A stretch of 64,000 nt of DNA from Fallopia convolvulus (taxonomy: Eukaryota > Streptophyta > Magnoliopsida > Caryophyllales > Polygonaceae). Both the position numbers and the translations under genes were made by a program. The stretch is from NCBI GenBank assembly GCA_964016875.1, contig OZ024723.1:11065343-11129342 (forward strand), in the 5' to 3' direction. Below, one piece after another: positions 45,185-55,361 of the stretch (the stretch's first letter is position 1; the number at the start of each line of letters is the position of its first letter). The notes under the pieces are model-generated. The model saw only the letters and a list, made by a program, of their open reading frames with translations. It did no database searches and had not been told where the DNA came from.

Positions 45185-46439
45185 TTCAATAAGAAAAGAG
45201 AATTTATATAATTATTAACTAGCAATAAAGTCTATGTATTATATCATCCTTATTTATGTATTGGAGGATGAAGTTTAGCTAATTTAGAGGATTTTTATGG
45301 AACGAAAAAGAGGGAGTAGATGCAAGACTTTTGTTTTAAAAATGAAAGGAATTACGAAATACAAGCAAAGAGCAATAAGGTAATTGATTGTTTCTTTTAA
45401 AGTTTTTATTCCATTTTTTATGTTTTTTTTTAATTCAACAAAAAGGAACTTATTTAATTTCTTTTACCACTATATTTAGAAATTATTATTATTTTTTTCG
45501 CTCCAAATGACTCTCATGCCTAATTTCATAGGCAATATATAGTTAATTTTAATTTCTCATGTTTTCTTGGTGTATTTTGTCTTTTTATATGGACTATAAG
45601 ACAATGAGAGAATATGTTCATGAGAAAAAAGGATCGAAGGATCATCAAAATAAATTATTAAGGTAAAACATTATTACTTTTTATTTAAATCATGAAAGCT
45701 ATTATGTTCATTTGATGTAAACATTTCTGATGTATGGTAAGATTATTATATTTTTTTGTATATTTTTTATCTAATCAAAGGTGAAATCAAACTGATATTT
45801 TTAAGATGATGGAAGAAGACAAATATTTAGAAGAAAGAATAACATCTGAAAAATAAATATTTTGTGTTAAAATTCTATTATAGTTGGATTGCGCTTAAGA
45901 ATATATTTGTAGGGTAGATATATAATAACTAAAGATTTTGTAATTTTTGAAGATACAATGTGTTATGAATTCTAATCGCGTAAAATATTTAACAATATAA
46001 AAACATAAATTAGTGCTAAAACTTAGATTCTCCATAAATAATTGATCATTACAAAAATAACATATTCTAAATGTTAAAAGACAATCAACATAGTAGACAC
46101 AAAAAAGGAGAAATATAGATGCTTTTATGATTGATTTTTTTTCCGAACTTATAAAACCTTAGATAATATTTAGATATTAAAAGGGGATAAAAATTTGTTC
46201 TATTTGCACAAAATAAACCCGTGCGTAAAAATAAAAAAACGTAACAAAGCATAAATATACAAGCATTTAATGCTTTAAATGATGATGATGGCAATATATT
46301 GCTAAATCCGATCAAGGAGGCATTGGAATTCTAACTGGTGTCAACTTTTCCAATTCAAGCCAATATCCGTAATGTTAAATTAGTAAACGGCTAAATGACT
46401 TATTAAAGTATAGAGGCTATGGAATTTGAAGAGGCATCC

Positions 46440-46530
46440 GAGCCCACTATATATGCATACAGAGTTGAAGCCATGGGGGAGAAAGAAAAAGCTTTCACAA
46501 ACACTCCATAAAAAGAAGCATATGAAGCAT
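46440..46530 (+). other. Possible captured promoter and first exon inside the Helitron
   Basis: A less AT-rich patch has a TATA-like ctatatatgc (46447-46456) and an ATG about 28 bp later opening MGEKEKAFTNTP then stop. It could be the start of a captured gene, but nothing identifies it. Confidence 0.2.
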
Positions 46531-46999
46531 AAAGGAGAGGAGACAAGGCCAACTGTGTTAAGATTTTATGCATCAAAATCCTACATCAAGACACATTAAT
46601 TGGTAGAAAGCTTTTCTCCTTTAAATTCTTTATTTATGTGCTAATCAAATTTCGATCTTATGTTAATTTATAGAAAAGGATTCTAAGACCCGTCGATCAA
46701 ACTCGATCGGTTTGATGCCACCTCCAAAACCTGTGTTTGTCTCCAAGGTAATGGAAGGCCATTAGTCTCAAATACATTAAATTAACAAATACATAGAGAA
46801 TTAATATTCCACCAAAATAGTGTTAGGATTAGCAAATCCAACTTTTCAACTTACATTACTTATTTGTGTGCATATTTCTATAAATCTATAGATTATATAA
46901 TTTTTTTAATTAATAATTTCACCTCAACAATACATTTGCATATTATAAACATATATCATCTTAGAGATGGGTAAAGTGAAAAAAAACAATCTACATACT

Positions 47000-47058
47000 A
47001 TAAAATATAAAATATAAAATATAAAATATAAAATATAAAATATAAAATATAAAATATA
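47000..47058. repeat. (TATAAAA)n microsatellite next to the Helitron 3' end
   Basis: About eight 7-bp units lie directly upstream of the terminal hairpin. Confidence 0.9.
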
Positions 47059-47069
47059 ATCAATGAAAA

Positions 47070-47099
47070 CCCGTGCGATAGCACGGGCCATCCACCTAG
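47070..47099 (+). other. Helitron 3' terminus: perfect hairpin and CTAG
   Basis: CCCGTGC (47070-47076), loop gata, GCACGGG (47081-47087), then ccatccac and CTAG (47096-47099) followed by T. This is the canonical plant Helitron end with an intact 7-bp stem. It lies 85 bp beyond the lectin stop codon (47185). Confidence 0.8.
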
Positions 47100-47184
47100 T
47101 ACTATTAAACATAAGAATAACATACTATTAATTATAGCTAACATTCATTTTTAGACCTACAAAAGAAAATTAATTAAGATGTAA

Positions 47185-48598
47185 TTAAATTAATTGATTA
47201 GTTACCTGTTGTTTGACATAAATGCCAATTGAGTCAAGGTACCAGCCTGATTTTCCAAAGAATCCAACTACTTCACTCCCTTGTATTGGGATGGAGAAAG
47301 AAGTTCCGGTCTGAGTTCCATACGGTCCGTTCATGTTATCGTTTATTCGGAACGATAGCGATGTGATGACCGTATATCCATTGAAATTTCCATATGTCCC
47401 GTTGATAGATGTCAAACGCTGAGAGTTTCCAATCTCAATCTACAAATTACAAAGTAGGTAGGTACGTACGTACCCAGGTGATCGATGAGAAATTAGTTAT
47501 ATATATAGCTAGCTAGGTGTACAATATTCTCTTAGCTAGCTCATAAGTAGTTCATTGCATATATATATATAATCTTACGACGGCTAGTACACCCTTATTA
47601 GGATCCCGTCCACCAAAAGGTCCATACTCCCGGCTATTTGAATCCTTGAAGGATAAGGACTTTATGTTTCCTCCTCCATGATGAACTGTTATCTGTTTTA
47701 TGTAACTAGGATCCACCTTGAAGGTAAAAGAGTCTCCGCCAAAGCCTCCCCATGGCCCCACTGAAGCGCTTCCTCTTGGATTCATCTGTTTATTTGACAT
47801 TTGCCCAAAGAGTGTATGTATGTAAATATTGTATATGGAAGCAATGAAAAGAGATCACTATATATATTATGGAGTACGTGATGGATACATACCGGTTGCA
47901 CATGGATACCAATAGAATCAAGGTAGTAGCCAGCTCTCCCATAGAATCCAACAACAACACTATCGACTATGCGGATCGAAAAAGCCTGACCCCTGTTGGA
48001 GCTTCCAAAAGGTCCATATGTGGCGAGATTGGTGATGAACGATAATGATAAGATAACTTCAAGTCCTTCATATTCTCCGTACGTTCCACTTATGGACATC
48101 AAATATTCTGAAGGCCAATTGATGCGAATCTAAACACATATACATAGGAGTATAATTAATTAAGCATGAATTTCATAAATTATACTATAATTTATATCCT
48201 TAATTAAGCAAGCATATATATTTAACTACGTACATATATAATTACCTTTCTCTCCACACCCCATTCATTGGGATCAGGGTTCCTGCCCCCAATTGTGCCA
48301 CAAAAAACGCCACTAGCATCACTAAATGAAAGCGTCTTAATATTAGTCTGTTCCCTGATGGTTATCTCAGTTATCCCATTTGTAGCCATGCAACTCCAAC
48401 GATCCCCGCCGGGACCACCCCACGCCCCCAACGAAATCACCGACCACGACTGATCGACAAACCAAAATTAAAACCGGCAAGAAAAATAAATAAATATATA
48501 TATATATATATTGAATAATTTTAAGCATCACACGTACTCAATTAATAACTTAATACATCTCCAACCAAAAAAAAAAAAAACTTAATACATCATACCAT
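47185..48598 (-). CDS. Jacalin-related lectin with two jacalin domains, five exons, 301 residues
   Basis: Exons on the minus strand: 48598-48596 (the ATG alone), 48449-48246, 48129-47893, 47785-47579 and 47439-47185. All junctions are GT-AG and phase 0, and together they give 301 codons plus a stop. Domain 1 (residues about 2-148) starts SWSVISLGAWGGPGGDRW and ends GYYLDSIGIHVQP. Domain 2 (about 155-297) has SVGPWGGFGGDSFTF and ends GWYLDSIGIYVKQQ. The GG-rich first loop and the G-x-LD-IG loop are the sugar-binding loops of jacalin folds, usually binding mannose or galactose. There is no signal peptide after the start, so a cytosolic or nuclear protein is likely. No stops or frameshifts; this is the one apparently intact host gene. 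The single-codon first exon is inferred. The specific sugar and role are unknown; many such lectins act in defence or stress. Confidence 0.85.
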
Positions 48599-48691
48599 TT
48601 GCTTATGTTATCTGAACGGAACGGATCGGAAGGAAGCGGCTGCACAGACAGATGTGTTTTTTAGTGGAATGAATTTTAATTTGATGTTTGA

Positions 48692-48700
48692 GTTTATATA
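48692..48700 (-). promoter_or_regulatory. TATA box of the lectin gene
   Basis: TATATAAAC on the minus strand lies about 95 bp upstream of the start codon, which gives a predicted transcript start near 48665 and a leader of about 70 bases. This supports the chosen ATG. Confidence 0.6.
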
Positions 48701-48719
48701 GAACTTACGCTATTCATTC

Positions 48720-49068
48720 ATTCTTCTTTTTTCTTTGTTTTTGATGAAACATTGATTCATGTTTTTAAGTAAGGGGTTACCACAAGTGTTGACGTGTGGT
48801 TGTTCATTTTTCTTAGCGGGGACCCCGAGAATGCGAGCTTTCCGTCTAAGGATGAAAATGGGCCACCCCCAGCACGAGCAGCGTTTAATTTCCTGCGTTC
48901 AAACTTACGTGAAAGCTCTGCTGTTTATCTTTACTTAATTGGGCCTTTCCCACTTTGGAAATTTAAAATATATATAAACACATAAATTCTTGATTATTTT
49001 TTCAGTGATCGAGCTATAACTATTTTCGTTATTTTATTTATTATACTTTTCTATCTTTAAATATTTTA
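48720..49068 (+). repeat. Left flank of the OTU-MULE; its end is the 5' LTR fragment of the host Gypsy element
   Basis: The last 40 bases (about 49028-49068, ending atatttta) match 59118-59166 just left of the shared LTR region. The Gypsy 5' LTR therefore starts on this side of the MULE. Where the LTR begins and the lectin promoter region ends is not clear. No gene is seen. Confidence 0.5.
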
Positions 49069-49118
49069 CGCTGAAACTTTATACACAGGAGTTTTTTAAT
49101 AATCGCACAACACTCGGT
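49069..49118 (+). repeat. Left terminal inverted repeat of the OTU-MULE
   Basis: Shares GCTGA, TAT.CACA, GTTT and taa..gcaca blocks in order with the reverse complement of 54886-54935. ATATTTTA lies directly outside. Confidence 0.75.
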
Positions 49119-49122
49119 CCAG

Positions 49123-49151
49123 ACGAGCGCTCTTCCGGAAAGAGCGCTCGT
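49123..49151. repeat. Left subterminal palindrome (12-bp arms)
   Basis: ACGAGCGCTCTT (49123-49134), loop ccgga, AAGAGCGCTCGT (49140-49151): perfect arms. The core GAGCGCTC is itself palindromic. Related cores follow at about 49215-49225 and 49243-49250. Confidence 0.9.
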
Positions 49152-49391
49152 TTAATTAGCATGACCCAGTAAAAAAATTTATGGGCCCAGGGCTTAATGG
49201 GCCGCTCGTTCCAAACCGAGCGCTCATCTAGGTTAAATACCCACGAGCGGCTGTTGTGTACGCCGTTTCGCCGTTGCCCTTCGTCTTCCCCGATTTTCCG
49301 ACACTCAAATCCGGCACCCAAATCCCTTGACCTTCCCGAAATTAACCCAAACCCATTCCGACCTTCCCCAATCTTACCCAAATCGGGCGTA

Positions 49392-51571
49392 ATGGAGGTC
49401 GACCCCCCAGATCCGAACTCGTCGTTGAATCAGGGAGCGAACCAGGGCTCGCAGGCAGCGAATCCGGAGGAGACGTCGTCGGAGGCGGCAATTCTGGAAG
49501 TGACAGCGGTGCAAGCAGCGAATCTGGAGGAGACGGCGGCGACCCAAGTCGAACCGGCGCAGGCGTCGAACCAGGCTGGAAGGTCGTCGGAGGCGGCAAT
49601 TGCGGAAGAGACGGCGCCCATGGCACCTGTTCGGCAGCGTAAATCCGGCCAAGCGGATCCGCCCAGGACTCCGATCCGAACGAGATCGAAGTATGATGTG
49701 GTAAGTAATTTGATTTTTTTATGATTTAGTTTACTACTTTACTTAGTTTCTATTGGTAAGTTTGATCAAGGAAATCAAGGAATTGCAGTATAAAAAAATT
49801 CGTATGTAAAAACTGTTAGGATAATTAACAAAGAAAAGGAGATATTGTTTTTTTTAATGATAATTAACAAAAGAAATATAGAGAAGTTGTGATATACCTA
49901 GAGGAAGAATTATATAGTTAATGAGTGAACTGCCGAGAGGCCCGAGATCTTCGAGAAATATTTAATGGTTTGACTAGAAGATACATGGGAGATTAGGAGG
50001 TAGATTATAGCATGTCGAGATTTAGTATTTGAATATTTAAGATTATAGCATGTCGAACTATTAAATCATATAATTTAGTATTTAAATTAAATTATTATGT
50101 TGATTTCATAGAAAATTTTGAATAATAATTGCTTATTATATAGAATGTCGAACTATTATTTAATTCCGCTTATTATAATAGTGGCATATTGATTATCTAG
50201 CATTTGAATATTAGGATTATAGCATTTGAAAATTTATTTAAGGAGTAGTTCACGCAAGCCTCGTTTTTAAGCTATTATTTGTTCAATGATTAATTTTGAA
50301 TACCATTTATTACAATTTTTTGCTATTGACATATTGACATTCGAATATTTAGAACTTTACAATTTAATACTTTTAATATATAGAAGAAGTTCAATAGAAA
50401 ATTTGTAAATAAAAAGGTTCAAATTTGAAATTGGTATATATAAATAACAATAAACAATTATTCGAAATGAAAATATGAATATCAATTGTAATTAAAATTG
50501 AATATATATTAATTGAATATTATGAAATAAAATTTGAATTGAACTTCGACAAGTAAAAAAACTCGAATACGAACTAATATATAAAGAATAGAAGAAATAC
50601 AATAGAAAAGTTAGATTGAAAAGAAAAGGAAAAGAATTGAATATTTTAAAAAAATTGAATTCAATTCTGACTAGTGAAAATACGAAAATTTATTTAAGGA
50701 GTTGCACACGAGCCTTAGTACTATTTTGAGGAGGAGGAAGAAGAGGAAGAAGCAGCCTTCAGCAGCGGTGGTTGCACATGCTATACTAGCATCGGCTCGG
50801 GCGTTTGATGTGCGTCAGCCGGATACAGAGTTGACTGATCGGATGGAGCGAGATATTGACCCATCCGCCACGATAGATGTTGAGTTTGACGATGAGGTTG
50901 ATGAGGGTTGCGAGGATCCGATCGACGAGGGGCGAGATGACGAGGTTGACATGCAGTTTGTCGATATTGGACCGGACGCTCCCATGGGTACATTTGAGGA
51001 CCTATCTGTAGATGATCCTCCTATACCCCCGACTTCTAGTCCGATGGGCGAGGGTACAGCTTTGATTCAGGCCCCGACCACATCTCCCGTCTCTCTTACC
51101 GCCCCGACCCCACCCACATTTCCTCTCCCCTCTACTATTTCCCCTCCATCGTCGGCCCAGACTTCCGCTCCCCCTCCATCTTCGGCCCAGGCTTCCGCTC
51201 CACCCCCAGCTCCGGCCCAGGCTTCCGCTCACCCTCCAGCTCCGGCACAGGCTTCCGCTCCCCCTCCATCTTTGGCCCAGGCTTCCGCTCCACCCCCAGC
51301 TCCGGCCCAGGCTTCCGCTCCCCCTCCAGCTCCGGCCCCGGCTTTCGCTCCACCCCCAGCTCCGGCCCAGGTTTCCGCTCCCCCTCCAGCTCCGGCCCAG
51401 GCTCCCAATCCCCTCGCAGAGGATCCCGCGGCTCATGAGATCGAGGTCGCGGAGCCAGGAGGTCCTTTGTATGGTACTCTCCTCGTTAGCTATGACACTA
51501 GAGCAATTGCCAAGACCTCGGTTGGGGGGTTGGGGTTTCGCCCAGACGCCGTAAGTGGGAAGCATGTGTGA
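49392..51571 (+). CDS. Second gene of the OTU-MULE: acidic, proline-repeat protein of unknown function
   Basis: Exon 1 starts at ATG 49392 (MEVDPPDPNSSLNQGANQGS), contains imperfect Glu/Ala/Thr repeats and ends RTPIRTRSKYDV at a GTAAGT donor (49701). A roughly 1-kb AT-rich intron follows. Exon 2 begins near 50720 with RRRKKRKKQPSAAV, then an acidic stretch and ten-residue PPPAPAQASA repeats. The frame stops at 51569-51571 and overlaps the end of the convergent transposase frame by about 80 bp. Not recognised as a known family. The position, convergent with the transposase, recalls mudrB of MuDR, but sequence similarity is not claimed. The acceptor is inferred, and the far C-terminus may be altered by a rearrangement at 51497. 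Confidence 0.45.
49796..51497 (+). repeat. 1.7-kb segment shared with 40279-42033 (copy 2)
   Basis: Nearly identical to copy 1; similarity starts at aaattcgtatgtaaaaact inside the intron and stops after gttagctatgacact. Since this copy lies in a complete element with exon 1, it is the likely donor or the closer relative of the donor. Confidence 0.9.
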
Positions 51572-54500
51572 GGCCCGTCCCATGATAACAACACAAGTGC
51601 TACTTGGAATAAAGTGGCAAAGATCAAGCCAACCAACGGCATGTGGAGCCAGTATCGTGGAGCGCATGGAGATAGAATGTACTTGATGCTATCTAGTACC
51701 ACATCGTAGGATGTGTGAAGTGCTAGAAAACATCGCTCATACACATCTCTGTTCCGCATCAACTCCGAAACCAACTCCCATCGGAGGGTGTGGTACTGGC
51801 TCTCTCCCCTCCCTAATACCGCCGAAAGGGCCCGATACCCACAATGACCATCCGGCGACACATCTTCAACTCTCTCGATATACGGAAACATGAAAAAGTC
51901 CACGTTTCTAACACCGAAGTTCACGCCCCGCCAAATAATGGGTTGCGTAGGAGCCTGCGGGGTCGTCGATGTGCGAGGGGCAGTGGGCGCATGCGTCGAT
52001 GTGCGAGGGGCAGTGGGCGCATGCGTCGATGTGCGAGGGGCAGTGGGCACATGCGTCGATGTGTGAGGGGTAGTGGGCACAGGTGTGGATTTTTTACGAT
52101 TCATGGAACCCTTCGGCCTTCCATGTCTTCGAGGTGGCGGGGCGGTTTGGGGCGCGCTCTCGTTGTCTTTGTCCGCACGTCGTTGTTGCTCCTTGTCATA
52201 CTCCACCATCCTATGCTCAAGCAGGGTCTTATCGCTCTTGTTTGAGTACTTGGTCGATTCAGCTGGCCTCAATTGCCTCGGTGCGTCTGGCGGCTCAATC
52301 AAATTAGACTCTTCAGGTGTCTCTATGTCAACAAACAACTCTATGAGTTGGTCTCGCTGATCTCTCGGCATGTCACCACTCCTCTTTTTTGCCACCATTT
52401 GGTTCCATTTGATGTCTTGAATACATAAGGGTACACATTCATCTTGAAGCAGATTGTAATCTTCAACTCCTTTCCAAACCACCGTTCGTCAGAACTTATG
52501 TATCTCGCTAGGCAAGATCGGCCTTTTGGAGATTATAGCCTCACCAATTCTATGCGGACACGGAAGACCTTCAAAAATATGAAAACAAAAAACAATATGA
52601 CATGACAGGCCTAGCATAAACATTATGATATAATATGTATAGTGAATTCGGATAGAAAAATTACCTTGGCAGTCTCGCCAAAAATAATCAACACATTCCT
52701 CATCAAGGTCGCCCCTTGCCATGGCCTTGACCAATTCATATAACATTTCTAACAACTTGTCTAGGCATTGTAGTGACACTTTGTGAAATAGGGGCTCAAA
52801 CAACTCTCTAATTTCATCGGACAAGCCACAATGCATGGCGGTTGGAATACTTATGCGCGACCTCTCAATATTTTCCCTCAAAATCTCAATCTGACATGTC
52901 AGTTGGTGGTGGATCCTGAGTATCACCGTGTTGAAGCCTCCTCGAGTGGATGCCAAAATATTCTTCAATACATTGTGCATACCCTCAACCCTGAAACAAG
53001 CATATGAATTAAAAATATGAATTAAAAATATGAATTAAAAGATGATGAATAACTAGTTGGATAATATGAATTTACCTATTTGTGGTTCTTGTTTGGAAGT
53101 GATGAGTAGTATCGGTCCAAGCACGTACTATATTCCTCTTGTGTGGAGTAAGCCATACCTTTTCAAGGTATTTAATGAGAGTTGGCCGCCAATTTACCTT
53201 CAACGCTTGGAGTCTCTCTTCAAACATTTCTTCCGTGGTGGACAAAAACAAAGCCCAACATTTGTTTGCAAATCCTTGGGCCAATCCCTTGGGGTTATCA
53301 TAGTTTGCAAACACCTTCAATCCGTACGCCACAATGTTGTGTCTAATATGAACCCAACACAACAAATGAGTTACTTCATCTCCTAAAACCAATTTAATGC
53401 TGTTGATGAGAGCCTTCTCCCTGTCCGTCACTATCGCATTAGGCTTTACTCCAAGTTCCTCGTACAAATTCTTCAATTGACGTAACACCCAACTATAACT
53501 CCTTGTCTCTTCATTTGACATAAATGCGAAACCGATGTTGAATGTATTTCCGGTGCAAGTAAAACCCACCATCTCTAACAAAGGCATGTCGTACCTGTCA
53601 ACAATTGTATGAAAATCCCACCGACATTAAGTATAAATGATATAATAATGTATAAAATGAACTCAAATTATTACTCAAACTTACCTATTGGTCTTGTAAG
53701 TGGTGTCCATAATGATGACATATGGAAACATCTTCATCAATTGCAATGATGTCGGGTGCACAAAAAATATGATATCGACCTCATTTGAATTCCCTCGATG
53801 CTTGGGATGCACTCTATACTTGTGGACATTCAAAAACTTAAGCGACCACTGTGTTACTGTCATTTCTCCACATTCCTGCAGTAATAACTTATCCCTCACA
53901 TTGTAGATGTGTCGAATTGAGGTCACATTACCCGGATATCGCTCCCTCAACTCAGCAAGTATAGTCCTAGGGGGGCGAACATGATCAACCTTTCAATAAC
54001 CATCTGTTTTGGCTCCCTTGTTAATCGACCCGCATATGGATGGCCATGCAAGCTACTTGGAAGATCATGGTTGTGCAATCCGCATTTGACCATTAAGGCC
54101 CATTGACCAGTTGACTTACTTCGAACTCCAAGCAACTCAAACGGGCATCCACACTTCTTTGTTGGAGTTCCGGTAAGTGGTTGATAGATACTCCTATGCT
54201 CTACTCCAGACAATATCCTCTTTCCGGATCTATACTTACCGGCTTGATCACATGTTAGTTTGACTATACTTTTATTTGATGTCTTTATGACCAACACGAA
54301 GTTTTTTTCCCGACCAAGCTCCCTAGCCCAGTCAAGCATGTCTTGTCGATCATCCCACACATGCTCGTTATAAAAAGCAATTGAGAAATCTATCCCAGTG
54401 ACCTATACATAAATTGATTAATCTTAATACAACAATTATGACCACAATATTACTTGATTATTTTTCCCTACAACATTCCAAAAATATCTACTTACATTAA

Positions 54501-54740
54501 AATATAACAATAACTACAATTACTTTATCTATTTATATTAAATAATAATAAAGTTATTATTAGTCAAATTTCTACTTAAATATAACAATAACTACAATTA
54601 AGTTCAAGATAACTATGTAATGTGCTACATAAAAGTGTAATACAACATACCTCGTCCGCTTCGGTACTTGAATCAGATTCGTATTCTCCGTCTTCTCCTT
54701 CCGACGACGTTGAAGACACCCATTCTTCAGACGATGACAT
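51490..54740 (-). pseudogene. MULE transposase fused to an OTU-like cysteine protease domain
   Basis: Exon 1 (54740-54651) encodes MSSSEEWVSSTSSEGEDGEY. Exon 2 starts VTGIDFSIAFYNEHVW and holds a zinc-binding N-terminal part (CGCPFELLGVRS, CGLHNHDLPSSLHGHPYAG). The transposase core follows with PYVIIMDTTYKTNR, then, across an intron, YDMPLLEMVGFT, NAIVTDREKALINSI and LLCWVHIRHNI. A GLPCPHRIGEAI motif is the SWIM-type end. The C-terminal part has THAPTAPRTS repeats and an OTU site DGHCGYRALSAVLG with the catalytic Cys. OTU enzymes cut ubiquitin chains. A frameshift near 53990, a TGA at about 52495 in place of a conserved Trp, and an abrupt end after VLAIALV (before the expected catalytic His) indicate loss of function. 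Confidence 0.82.
51960..52085 (-). repeat. 30-bp coding minisatellite in the transposase-OTU linker
   Basis: Four copies of gtgcgaggggcagtgggcgc-type sequence encode THAPTAPRTS-type repeats on the minus strand. Confidence 0.9.
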
Positions 54741-54838
54741 TTTCTAATGATTTTAGATGGATAGAGAATGAGATGGAAATTTTAGAGATGCCTATATATA
54801 GGCAAAAATTGAGCCGTTTAAAAAATAGCCGTTGCACT

Positions 54839-54895
54839 AGCACTTCAGAAGGAAGAGCGCTCGTCCTGAACGAGCGCTCTTCCTTCTGAAGTGCT
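54839..54895. repeat. Right subterminal palindrome (perfect 26-bp arms)
   Basis: Arms 54839-54864 and 54870-54895 are exact reverse complements with a 5-bp loop cctga. The inner 12 bases (ACGAGCGCTCTT) are the same as in the left palindrome. It lies about 40 bp inside the right end. Confidence 0.95.
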
Positions 54896-54935
54896 GTGTG
54901 CTTACTAATAAACCCGTGTGCATATTTCCTCAGCC
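54886..54935 (-). repeat. Right terminal inverted repeat of the OTU-MULE
   Basis: Read on the minus strand from 54935: ggctgaggaaatatgcacac and onward, pairing with the left end. The outer flank is ATATTTTA at 54936. Confidence 0.75.
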
Positions 54936-55361
54936 ATATTTTATTATAAAATTAAATATGGCGGTTATTTGTTATGATGGATTATTCTATCCTAGTTGAA
55001 AGAAAGAATTTCCACTTGGATTGGGAGTTAAAAAATCGTTTGTTGGACCTGGAGCATTATCTGCCCGCACTTAGAGATAGAGTTTTCGACATTCCCTCTC
55101 CCTCTCTCCCATTATAAATACATGTCATCGCCATGTATGATGAGCACCTCATATTCGCTGAGCTCACACGCAAGTCTTGTCCTTTACTTCGATGTTCAAT
55201 CGACAATTGCTCTTCGGACTTAGGGATCAGACATGGATTAGGGGTCCCCGCCCCTTATGTCCATTGTTTTCCAGGTTCTAGATTGAAGAGGAGCTTGGAA
55301 CAAAAGGTGGAGAAGGGAGTATTCAACCGGTGCAATGAAGACGAATTTGTGTGCACTAACA
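54936..55361 (+). repeat. 5' LTR of the Gypsy element, right part
   Basis: Shares long blocks with the 3' LTR, such as tttccacttggattggg, cttagagatagagtttt and attataaatacatgtcatcg, and ends tgcactaaca. The left part of this LTR is on the other side of the MULE. The motif cccattataaatac (about 55110) is the likely LTR TATA region. Confidence 0.75.

Larger units (their letters stand above)
42868..47099 (+). mobile_element. AT-rich non-autonomous Helitron(s); two 5'-type ends, one 3' end
   Basis: A tctatctatatctatatata-type start preceded by A lies at 42868, and a similar start (tctatatctatatctatcta) at 44653. The single clear 3' terminus is at 47070-47099. The inner pair 44653-47099 would make a 2.4-kb element. 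The outer start may belong to a related copy whose 3' end was lost. No Rep/helicase gene is present, so it would depend on a partner. The interior is AT-rich with tandem repeats and no convincing ORF. Confidence 0.55.
49069..54935 (-). mobile_element. MULE encoding a transposase-OTU protease fusion, complete with TIRs and target duplication
   Basis: The element is flanked by the direct repeat ATATTTTA (49061-49068 and 54936-54943), fitting the 8-11 bp duplications of MULEs. Its ends, CGCTGAAAC and (reverse complement) GGCTGAGGA, stay alignable over about 45 bp, with 23 of the first 34 positions matching. Inside are a minus-strand transposase with a C-terminal OTU domain (51490-54740) and a convergent plus-strand gene (49392-51571). 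The flanks rejoin into one Gypsy LTR, which confirms both boundaries. Size is 5,867 bp. Confidence 0.85.

Noticed and set aside
44520..45990. Possible small genes in the AT-rich Helitron interior
   Set aside because: Short AT-rich frames only, no conserved motifs, and composition equal to flanking non-coding DNA.
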